Assembly: GCA_025966435.1 (NCBI GenBank) | Contig: JAICRQ010000112.1 | Coordinates: 1-8,892 of the forward strand | Direction of reading: 5' to 3' | DNA from: Anaerolineales bacterium | GTDB taxonomy: Bacteria; Chloroflexota; Anaerolineae; Anaerolineales; Villigracilaceae | DNA: 8,892 nt | Shown here: in pieces, positions 1-6,591 of the stretch | Layout of the letters: the number at the start of each line of letters is the position of its first letter | Position numbering within the stretch: position 1 is the first letter of the stretch | Program-made: the position numbers and the translations under genes | The notes under the pieces: generated by a model | What the model was told of the DNA's origin: nothing | The model's input: only the letters and a program-made list of their open reading frames with translations | The model's database searches: none

Positions 1-354
1 GCGTTTGACCTTTGACTTTAGACCTTGAACTTCATCTTCCCCAATAACTTTTATCCCTAGTGCTTCCACTTTCTCCAGTTCATCATTGATCGTGGTCGCG
101 GCGGAGGGCGTCATGTAGACCGTCATCCCCCTACGCGCGGCCTCCTCAATTGCCCAGGCGGACGGTCCTCCTCCCATCTGATGCCCGGTGAGAAGTAGCG
201 GCCTATGAGCGGAAATCGCCTGCTTCACCCGGTGGTGGATCATCATGGTCGGGGAGGGCAGGACGAGCTTGAACCCGTTCTCGATGTCGAGATTCGAATC
301 GTACAGGAAAATGTCCTGTGTGCCCGTGCCGATGTCAACGGTAAGAGTTTTCAT
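1..354 (-). CDS. DUF1786 family protein, N-terminal part (runs off the left edge)
   Basis: An open frame of 118 codons starts with ATG at 354 and reaches the window edge without a stop. The product begins MKTLTVDIGTGTQDIFLYDS and continues with a GHQMGGGPSAWAIEEA segment near residues 69-84 and a TINDELEKVEALGIKV segment near 97-112. I recognise this as the start of the DUF1786 family (PF08735, labelled putative pyruvate formate-lyase activating enzyme, biochemically undefined). The DIGTGTQD stretch resembles the phosphate-binding loop of actin/sugar-kinase-like ATPases, which is my inference. Family members are, from memory, well over 300 residues, so about two thirds is missing. It lies 12 bases after the ferritin-VIT gene on the same strand, so co-transcription is likely, but no clear Shine-Dalgarno sequence precedes the ATG. 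The last ten or so visible codons are made of a degenerate 7-base repeat. Confidence 0.75.
   Translation of the reverse strand, partial: MKTLTVDIGTGTQDIFLYDSNLDIENGFKLVLPSPTMMIHHRVKQAISAHRPLLLTGHQMGGGPSAWAIEEAARRGMTVYMTPSAATTINDELEKVEALGIKVIGEDEVQGLKSKVKR
4..31. repeat. Degenerate 7-base tandem repeat, about four units
   Basis: The plus strand reads as consecutive heptamers close to TTTGACC: units at 4-10, 11-17 and 18-24 differ from each other by one or two bases, and 25-31 is a weaker copy. The array may extend left of the window. It lies inside the DUF1786 frame, where it encodes a Lys-rich stretch (QGLKSKVKR on the minus strand). Because 7 is not a multiple of 3, gain or loss of one unit would shift the frame. 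Confidence 0.55.
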
Positions 355-366
355 GGGGAGTCGTTA

Positions 367-1239
367 CTACACTCCGATCCCCAGCCACTGGCGAATGAAG
401 TAGCCAATCACGAAAGAAACAACCGCAACGCCGAGACTTAATCCCGCCATCTCTAAAAAGCGCGCTCGAAACGACTCTCCCTTTGCCACGGAGATATAGT
501 AATTGAACACAGCAATAATCACCACTGCGATGCTCAGCGTGATGACCAGATCCAGGATGTAATTATCGAAGATCAGATAAGGCAGGACAAGCAATGCCAC
601 CGTGACGATATAGGCAATCCCTGTGTAAATCGCAGCACGGACCGGTTGTTTGCTTGTCTCCTCCGAACGGGTGGAAAGATATTCGCTCGCCGCCATGGAC
701 ATGGACGCAGCGATTCCCGTGATGAGGCCTGAAAGGGCGATTAATTTCACATCCTGCAGAGCAAGCGTCAGGCCTGCGAGCGCGCCTGTTAACTCCACCA
801 ACGCGTCGTTGAGTCCCAGCACGATGGACCCAGCGTAGCGTAACCGTTCCTCATCCAGCATATTGATGAGCTGCTCCTCATGTACATCCTCTTCATGCTG
901 AAACTTGATTGCCTCGGGAATCGTGCTTGAAACCCCCGCATAATTCTCTTGCGCGTTCTCTTCCCCGCGTTCCATCAATTTGATGCCAAAGGTAAAGCCA
1001 AAGAGGACGCTAATCAAGTAGTAGAACCAGACGGAAAACCAATCCGGTTGGACATCCTGATTCGTATATTTCTTCCAGCCGTTGTAATGACGCAGCTCAT
1101 CCTCAGCAATCTGCTCGATGATACTCGCATTCTCAGGAGAGTTTATCTTTTTTGCCAGGCGCTTATAAATATGATATTCGGTGATTTCCGTCTGTTGAAA
1201 GCCCAGGACCTGCTTGCGGACGCTTTCAGAAAGTTGCAT
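367..1239 (-). CDS. Ferritin-like/VIT1 fusion membrane protein (iron or manganese transporter)
   Basis: This 290-residue protein joins an N-terminal ferritin-like (erythrin) four-helix domain to a C-terminal VIT1/CCC1 transporter domain, the architecture of MbfA-type proteins that export iron or detoxify Mn/Fe at the membrane. Candidate di-metal ligands are E18 and E21 (TEITEYHIY), E46, E48 and H51 (AEDELRHY), residues around E90-E98, and E116, E117, H120 and E121 (HEEDVHEEQL). A hydrophobic stretch at 68-86 interrupts the ferritin part. The VIT domain starts at about 138 with GLNDALVELTGALAGLT, followed by SGLITGIAASMSMAASEYLS, whose Met and Glu residues fit the family metal path. Further membrane segments lie near 203-224, 227-250 and 264-286. 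A start at 1254 is in frame, but the start at 1239 is preferred because AAGGAG lies just before it. The gene ends in tandem stops, TAG then TAA. Iron versus manganese cannot be decided from sequence. Confidence 0.88.
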   Translation of the reverse strand: MQLSESVRKQVLGFQQTEITEYHIYKRLAKKINSPENASIIEQIAEDELRHYNGWKKYTNQDVQPDWFSVWFYYLISVLFGFTFGIKLMERGEENAQENYAGVSSTIPEAIKFQHEEDVHEEQLINMLDEERLRYAGSIVLGLNDALVELTGALAGLTLALQDVKLIALSGLITGIAASMSMAASEYLSTRSEETSKQPVRAAIYTGIAYIVTVALLVLPYLIFDNYILDLVITLSIAVVIIAVFNYYISVAKGESFRARFLEMAGLSLGVAVVSFVIGYFIRQWLGIGV

Positions 1240-1245
1240 ACCGTG

Positions 1246-1251
1246 CTCCTT
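1246..1251 (-). promoter_or_regulatory. Shine-Dalgarno site that sets the ferritin-VIT start
   Basis: The minus strand reads AAGGAG here, 6 bases before the ATG at 1239. The upstream in-frame ATG at 1254 overlaps this site and has no purine-rich sequence before it, so it is probably not used. This removes five residues (MKEHG) from the longest frame. Confidence 0.75.
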
Positions 1252-1398
1252 CATTTGATTTGCGAATTGTAAGCCATTTGAGTATGATTATTATGTCACG
1301 ATCTCATCTGATGGGTTACTAGGAAACAGCAAAAGATAAGTGACTTTCGCCCTGCCGGTTTCAGATAAAATCGAATATTATTCTTGCCAACCCAAACC

Positions 1399-1405
1399 AA
1401 GGAGG
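1399..1405 (+). promoter_or_regulatory. Strong Shine-Dalgarno site of the lipoprotein gene
   Basis: AAGGAGG lies 4 bases before the ATG at 1410, a near-perfect match to the 16S anti-Shine-Dalgarno sequence at slightly short spacing. It supports this start, which also places the signal peptide correctly. Confidence 0.8.
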
Positions 1406-1409
1406 ACAG

Positions 1410-2192
1410 ATGCATCGAATTCCGCGAAATGCCTTCATTTCATTCACTGTTATCCTACTATTAAGTTCTCTTGCCTGTGCCATCTCGCAACCTACACCTA
1501 TCCCTACGAATACATCCGAACCGTCCGCGACAGCCACAGAGACTGCCGTTCCCACAAACACCCTCCGGCCGTCGGCGACCGCCAGGCCAACTCGAACCCC
1601 AAACCTGGCAGCGACCGAGCGTGCAGAGGAATTGAATGCCGAAGCCCAGGAATACTTTGAGAAAGGATATCTGGCGACCAATGATGGAAGCTTCAGGGAG
1701 TTGGAGGACTTCAGCTTCGATTGGGCGCAGCTGGGTTTTTACCAACCCTTTCTGATCCAGGATTCGGTGGGCGACTTTTTCCTCAGCGCGCATTTCAAAT
1801 GGGACTCTGCCTTCCGAAATTCAGACACCTCCGGCTGTGGTTTCATTTTCGGTGTACAGTCAAATAACGATCATTATGCAGTCTTTTTAGACCGCCAGAG
1901 AGTGCTCTTCCTCATCACCGATAATACGGTCGGTTTTTCCAGACCGGTAACCCCAACGCGCGGCACCGGTATCGTCAAGTTTGATTACCCGGCGGAGGCT
2001 GATTTCACCCTGATCGTCAAAGGTGCGTATGCCTATGTACTCGTGAATGGCGAAGTGGTCGGAGAATACACCCTAGCATTAAGCAGGTCGTCGAAGGGTG
2101 GCGTGGGCGTGACCGTGCTTTCAGGGACGAATAGAGACTTTGGCACGCGCTGCGAAATGACCAATTTGCATCTCTGGCTGCCAAACGAGTAA
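1410..2192 (+). CDS. Secreted lipoprotein with Thr/Pro linker and predicted lectin-like beta-sandwich domain
   Basis: The 260-residue product starts with a lipoprotein signal: basic MHRIPR, a hydrophobic core at 8-20 and the lipobox SLAC with Cys23 as the predicted lipidation site. Residues 27-65 form a Thr/Pro/Ala/Ser-rich linker of the kind that holds a domain away from the membrane. A short Glu-rich helix at 67-85 (AATERAEELNAEAQEYFEKG) follows. Residues about 90-258 look all-beta: alternating hydrophobics, a DNDHYAVFLDRQ-type strand pair (NNDHYAVFLDRQ, 152-163) and an FTLIVKGAYAYVLVNGEVVGEY segment near 199-220. This pattern is typical of concanavalin-like/DUF1080-type domains, a fold-level inference. 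C143 and C248 could form a disulfide. No catalytic residues are recognisable, so a binding or scaffolding role on the cell surface is likelier than an enzyme. It appears to be its own transcription unit, divergent from ferritin-VIT. Confidence 0.8.
   Translation: MHRIPRNAFISFTVILLLSSLACAISQPTPIPTNTSEPSATATETAVPTNTLRPSATARPTRTPNLAATERAEELNAEAQEYFEKGYLATNDGSFRELEDFSFDWAQLGFYQPFLIQDSVGDFFLSAHFKWDSAFRNSDTSGCGFIFGVQSNNDHYAVFLDRQRVLFLITDNTVGFSRPVTPTRGTGIVKFDYPAEADFTLIVKGAYAYVLVNGEVVGEYTLALSRSSKGGVGVTVLSGTNRDFGTRCEMTNLHLWLPNE
1503..1583 (+). repeat. Two-copy repeat in the lipoprotein linker
   Basis: The motif PTNTxxPSATA occurs at residues 32-42 and 48-58, a period of 16 residues or 48 bases (copies at 1503-1535 and 1551-1583). 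The codons differ at many third positions while the residues are kept, so this is an old duplication or a composition held by selection. Confidence 0.5.
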
Positions 2193-2315
2193 TCGAATGT
2201 ATCCAGGTCGTTCGCACTGCAAGCTGGCGTGATTTTACTGGAACTCCTCGCATTTAAGTCGGAGTAGAGGTATCATAATGCAGTTATTCTTGAGAGCTGA
2301 CACGGAGCTATTGGA
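2193..2315 (+). promoter_or_regulatory. Intergenic leader of the cyclase-P450 unit
   Basis: This 123-base gap probably holds the promoter of the cyclase gene. I find no convincing -35/-10 pair and no clear terminator for the lipoprotein gene; the only short inverted repeat is CCAG/CTGG, 4 bases each arm, without a following T run. A weak ACGGAG at 2302-2307, 8 bases before the ATG at 2316, is the likely ribosome binding site. Confidence 0.3.
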
Positions 2316-5300
2316 ATGTCGAACCTCGCGCTGACAGAACTGCTCGCCAGCTATGTCCCTAAACTGATACAACATAGAGTCATCTCGAATCCCGCTCCGA
2401 TCGAAGCGCCAGTAGCAGAGGATTTCCAGGCTGCCATTCTGTTTGCGGATATTTCCGGTTTTACGCTTCTCACTGAGCGCATGGCAGAAAAGGGTCCAAC
2501 CGGGGTGGAAACACTGGCGCGTATTCTGAACGAATACTTCGGGCAACTCATCGATATTATCCACGATTACGGGGGAGATGTGGTGAAGTTCGCCGGCGAC
2601 GCTGTGATTGCCGTTTGGCCAGTCGTTCCAGATGTCCCCATTAGCGATACGATTTCAAGAGCAGACCAGTGGCAATGGACCATGCGCGCCGCTGAATGCG
2701 CTCTGGAAATCCACAGACGCCTCACCAATTACAAAGCCGAGGATGCGAATCTGTACCTCAAGCTGGCTGTCAGCCTGGGCAAGGTTAGCACGATACACGT
2801 CGGAGGTGTGTTCAATCGCTGGGAATTTCTCATCACAGGTGCTCCTCTTGTCGAATTGGGCATTGCCAACAATCTGGCAAAAGCCGGTGAAATTCTGATT
2901 ACCCCTTCTGCCTGGAAGTTGATCCGTAATGATTCCAACGCCCAGGTCATTGAATTTGAATTGAAGGATGCGATCGCGCAGGGAGGACGACTTGTGAGCC
3001 TGAACAAGCCGTCGTCTGTTTTCAGTTCACCAAAAAAACCTGTCATTCCCGACGGCGCTGAAAATTCGTTGCGTCCCTACATCCCAGGCGCCGTGATCAA
3101 CCGGTTGACGGCAGGTCAGAGCAGTTGGATTGCTGAGCTTCGCCGTGTGACAGTGCTTTTTATCAATCTGCCGGATCTCGATCAGGAAACCGCCCTCGAA
3201 AACGCTCAAAACATTGCGCGGCTGATCCAGCGCTCGACGTATCACTATGAAGGCTCGATCAACAAGATCAATGTCGATGACAAGGGGATAACTATTGTCG
3301 CCGCGTTGGGACTGCCGCCGTTTTCTCATGAAGACGACCCGGCGCGCGGCGTGCAGGCGGCGCTGATGATCCGTAGGGAGCTCTCCACACTCAACGTTCC
3401 CAGTTATATCGGCATTGCCACAGGCCGCATTTTTTGCGGCTCCGTTGGAAATGACTCTCGCCGCGAGTATACGATTATTGGGAACGCGGTCAATCTATCG
3501 GCGCGTTTGATGGCCGCTGCAAGCCAGCAGGATGAGCTGATCGCGAAGCATGTGGTCCCGATCCTGTGCGACCGCCTTACGTATGACAGCGCGAAAGAGG
3601 CGGTGGAGTTCGAGATCCTCCCCCCGCAGCGGGTCAAGGGGCGCACGGAGCCTGTGGAAGTGTTCCATGCACTGGAAGTGAAGAAGAGTGTGGTGCGCTC
3701 GAAAACCGAATTGATCGGCCGCCAGGAAGAAAAGACGCTGATTGCCGCGGCATTACAGGAATTATCGCGCGGCGCGCCCCATCAGACTCTGGTGCTGCAG
3801 GGAGAAGCAGGAATCGGTAAATCGCGTTTGTTCGAAGACCTCATTCGCCAGGCAGAAACACTCAATGTAAAGATGTTTACCGGGAATGGAGACGCCATTG
3901 AGAAAGCAAGTCCTTATCATGCCTGGCGCCCGATTTTCAATCAGATTTTCCAGATCGAAGAGACATTAGCGCAGGGCGATTTTACAGAAGATGTCCGCAC
4001 CTCGATAGAAGAGAACGTCATCGCAAAGCTAGCCGAGATCGATCCTGACCTGGTTCGTTATACTCCGCTGGTGGATGTCGTCCTGCCCATTTCCATCCCT
4101 GATAATGAATTGACCTCCGCCATGTCCGGCGAAATTCGGGGTGGGAATGTCCGCGAACTGTTGACGCGGCTGCTGGCCTTTGAAGCAAGCCAGTCGCCGA
4201 TGCTGATTGTGATGGAGGATCTGCACTGGTTTGATTCCGCTTCCTGGGCGCTGCTGGTAGACCTTCAGCAAAAAGTAAGGCCGTTGTTCCTTGCCTTGAA
4301 TACACGTCCCTTATCAGACCCGATTCCCGTCCAGTTCAAACAACTGCTTGATACTCCGGGTACCCGGTTGTTACGGCTTGAAGCTATGAAGCTCGACGAT
4401 GTGGAAGCCCTCGTCTGCCAGCGGCTGGGTGTCAAATCGGTGCCTCCCATGCTCAGCCGGTTGATTCGCGAAAAGTCGGAGGGACACCCCTTCTTTGCCG
4501 AGGAGCTTGCCTACGCCCTGCGCGATTCCGGGATTTTGTTAATCGAGAATCAGGAATGCCGGGTGCATTCGCGCTTCATGAACTTTGAGGAACTCACACT
4601 GCCCGATACGCTTCAGGCAGCGATTACCAACCGCATCGACAGCCTCAACCCCTCGCAGCAATTGACCCTTAAAGTCGCCAGCGTGATCGGGCGCATCTTT
4701 GCCTTTCGCGTTCTGGAGGCGATACATCCGATCGAGGCAGACAAATCAGCACTACACGATTACATGGCAACCCTGACTCGCTTGAGCCTGACGGTGGTCG
4801 AATCGGAAGCACCAGACCTGGCGTATATTTTTAAGCACGTTGTGACACAGGAAGTGGCATATAACCTGATGCTCTTCTCACAGCGGCGGTTGTTACACCA
4901 GGCCGTCGCGGAATGGATCGAGAAAAGCCACGAAAAAAGTCTCGAGTCCTATTACACCCTGTTGGCGCATCACTGGTCTCAAGCTGCTGACACATCCGAA
5001 ACTCTTCGTGATGAACACGCCTTACACAAAGCCGTGGAATATCTTGAAAAAGCTGGCGAGCAAGCCATGCAGAACTATGCCAACCAGGAAGCCGTGCAGT
5101 TCTTCAGTCAGGCGCTTGAACTGGACAAGAGAAGAGCCGAGCCAGAAGCTGGACAGGTAGCGCGCGAGCGAAAGCTTCGCAGGGCAAGATGGCATAGCCG
5201 GTTAGCATTGGCTCATTACGGGCTCGGCTCTCTGCCAGATTGCAATAACCATGTCCATGAAGCGCTGCGATTACTAGAAAACCCAATGCCGCAATCCACG

Positions 5301-6569
5301 TTTCAAATTGGATTGGGGTTAGTCCCTCAACTTATCCGCCAGGTTTTTCATCGCTTGTTCCCCGCTCGATTTATTGATTCGGGTAAAGATTCGCAGAGTA
5401 GAGAAACGGCTATCGAAGTGGCACGTCTTTATGAATTACTGGGGAGAATCTATTTCTATTCCAACGAAACACTGCCCATTATGTACAGTGTGGTGAGATT
5501 TCTCAATGAAGCGGAAAAAGCCGGTCCTTCTCCCGAGCTTGCTTCCGCTTATTCAAGCACCGCTGTACTTGCCGGTTTTGCACAACTGCATAAACCTGCC
5601 GAAGCCTATGTGAACAGGGCGCTTGCAATTGCTCGAGAAGTCAACCTGCCATCAAATTTGATCACGGTCTATGTGGTGACGAGCGCGTATCTCATCACTG
5701 TCGGGAAGTGGGAGGACGTCCGCAAACGGGTGGAGGAGGCAAAGACGATCTGCGAACAGCTGGGAGATACTCGTCAGTGGGGCGATGCGACTGCTATGTT
5801 AGGAGAGAGCGCGTTTATTTCTGGCGATACATCCTATTCCATGGATATGCAGAAAGTTCTGCTGCAGGATGCCCGCCGCCGCCGCAATCCTCTGCATCAG
5901 TGCTGGGGACTCCTGGGCGTTTCCGTGAATAATATCCGTTGGGGCAAGGCGGCGGATGCGCTTTCCATGCTAGAAGAAGCGCTCCGAATTTTGGACGAAA
6001 CGCCCAATCTCGCATCCTCCATTGAAATCAATGGACAAATTGCTCTGGCTCATTTACGGTTGGGTCAGGAAGAAAAAGCGCTTGCCTATGCAGAAAAGGT
6101 ATTGCAACTCAGCGAAAAAATATCCCCGACAGTGTATTCCATGGATGTTGGGTTTTCGGGCGCGGCGGATGTGTACTTTGAGTTATGGGAAAGGTCACTT
6201 CGGGATCCAGGCACAAATTCCGATCACCTGAAAGAGTTGGCGGAGAGAGCCATTAAACTTTTGATCGCTTTCGAAAAGGTGTTTCCTATTGGGAAGGCTG
6301 TCACGCCTATTTATCAGGGCTGGTATGAGTGGCTGACGGGAAAGCACGAAGCCGCGATCAAAACCTTACGCCGCGGACTAGAAGCCGCGCTCAAGTTCAA
6401 TATGATATATGAAGAGGGGTTGATCCGGCTCAAGCTGGCTGTTTATTCCCAGGGAAACCTGGACGCGCGCAAACGCAATCTCTGGCGGGCGATGGAAATC
6501 TTTGAGAGAATGGGTGCCCTCAATGAGTTAAGACTTGCTCAGGAAGAAGCACAAAAAGCTGGCGTTTAG
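2316..6569 (+). CDS. Soluble-adenylyl-cyclase-type protein: two class III cyclase domains, P-loop ATPase, TPR-like tail
   Basis: The 1417-residue protein is predicted to make cAMP in the cytoplasm. Cyclase domain C1 (about 36-200) has FADISGFT with metal ligand D45 and GGDVVKFAGDA with D95. Cyclase domain C2 (about 272-455) has N284 where C1 has D45, but holds K317 (INKINVDDKG), T386 (EYTIIG), N393 and R397 (VNLSARLM), matching the adenine-binding and transition-state residues of human ADCY10 as I remember them. Residues 464-860 form an STAND/AAA-like ATPase: Walker A GEAGIGKS at 496-503, Walker B LIVMED at 630-635, and EGHPFFAEEL at 722-731. From 860 onward it is helical with TPR-like units, for example 906-936. 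No signal peptide or membrane segment is visible. Size and domain order match animal soluble adenylyl cyclase closely. The P450 gene follows after 22 bases. The ATPase-TPR part probably senses a ligand or partner; which one cannot be told. Confidence 0.88.
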   Translation: MSNLALTELLASYVPKLIQHRVISNPAPIEAPVAEDFQAAILFADISGFTLLTERMAEKGPTGVETLARILNEYFGQLIDIIHDYGGDVVKFAGDAVIAVWPVVPDVPISDTISRADQWQWTMRAAECALEIHRRLTNYKAEDANLYLKLAVSLGKVSTIHVGGVFNRWEFLITGAPLVELGIANNLAKAGEILITPSAWKLIRNDSNAQVIEFELKDAIAQGGRLVSLNKPSSVFSSPKKPVIPDGAENSLRPYIPGAVINRLTAGQSSWIAELRRVTVLFINLPDLDQETALENAQNIARLIQRSTYHYEGSINKINVDDKGITIVAALGLPPFSHEDDPARGVQAALMIRRELSTLNVPSYIGIATGRIFCGSVGNDSRREYTIIGNAVNLSARLMAAASQQDELIAKHVVPILCDRLTYDSAKEAVEFEILPPQRVKGRTEPVEVFHALEVKKSVVRSKTELIGRQEEKTLIAAALQELSRGAPHQTLVLQGEAGIGKSRLFEDLIRQAETLNVKMFTGNGDAIEKASPYHAWRPIFNQIFQIEETLAQGDFTEDVRTSIEENVIAKLAEIDPDLVRYTPLVDVVLPISIPDNELTSAMSGEIRGGNVRELLTRLLAFEASQSPMLIVMEDLHWFDSASWALLVDLQQKVRPLFLALNTRPLSDPIPVQFKQLLDTPGTRLLRLEAMKLDDVEALVCQRLGVKSVPPMLSRLIREKSEGHPFFAEELAYALRDSGILLIENQECRVHSRFMNFEELTLPDTLQAAITNRIDSLNPSQQLTLKVASVIGRIFAFRVLEAIHPIEADKSALHDYMATLTRLSLTVVESEAPDLAYIFKHVVTQEVAYNLMLFSQRRLLHQAVAEWIEKSHEKSLESYYTLLAHHWSQAADTSETLRDEHALHKAVEYLEKAGEQAMQNYANQEAVQFFSQALELDKRRAEPEAGQVARERKLRRARWHSRLALAHYGLGSLPDCNNHVHEALRLLENPMPQSTFQIGLGLVPQLIRQVFHRLFPARFIDSGKDSQSRETAIEVARLYELLGRIYFYSNETLPIMYSVVRFLNEAEKAGPSPELASAYSSTAVLAGFAQLHKPAEAYVNRALAIAREVNLPSNLITVYVVTSAYLITVGKWEDVRKRVEEAKTICEQLGDTRQWGDATAMLGESAFISGDTSYSMDMQKVLLQDARRRRNPLHQCWGLLGVSVNNIRWGKAADALSMLEEALRILDETPNLASSIEINGQIALAHLRLGQEEKALAYAEKVLQLSEKISPTVYSMDVGFSGAADVYFELWERSLRDPGTNSDHLKELAERAIKLLIAFEKVFPIGKAVTPIYQGWYEWLTGKHEAAIKTLRRGLEAALKFNMIYEEGLIRLKLAVYSQGNLDARKRNLWRAMEIFERMGALNELRLAQEEAQKAGV

Positions 6570-6581
6570 AAATCCAAGCCT

Positions 6582-6585
6582 GGAG
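6582..6585 (+). promoter_or_regulatory. Shine-Dalgarno site that sets the P450 start
   Basis: GGAG (in TGGAGAGAAAG) lies 6 bases before the ATG at 6592. The frame stays open upstream to a TTG at 6535 inside the cyclase gene, but that start has no ribosome binding site, and its extra 19 residues are not P450-like. Confidence 0.7.
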
Positions 6586-6591
6586 AGAAAG

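Larger units (their letters stand above)
1240..1409. promoter_or_regulatory. Divergent intergenic region with candidate -10 elements
   Basis: The region separates the minus-strand ferritin-VIT gene from the plus-strand lipoprotein gene and must hold the promoters of both. For ferritin-VIT the best -10 candidate is TACAAT (1266-1271, minus strand), which would start transcription near 1259. The nearest -35-like hexamer, GTGACA (1294-1299), is 22 bases away, which is too far for a standard sigma-70 promoter. For the lipoprotein, TAAAAT at 1366-1371 is a possible -10 with TGACTT at 1341-1346 upstream at 19 bases. Both assignments are weak. No hairpin, riboswitch or small reading frame stood out. 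Confidence 0.35.

Noticed and set aside
205..441. Plus-strand frame of 78 codons opposite the DUF1786 start
   Set aside because: It overlaps two genes on the other strand that show recognisable family motifs, and its own product shows none.
1279..1299. A/T-rich stretch near the ferritin-VIT promoter that resembles a Fur box
   Set aside because: My best alignment gives about 11 of 19 matches to the Fur consensus, which is poor for such an A/T-rich site. The idea is attractive only because the gene handles iron.
6535..6591. 19-residue N-terminal extension of the P450 starting at TTG within the cyclase gene
   Set aside because: No ribosome binding site precedes the TTG, whereas a good one precedes the ATG at 6592.
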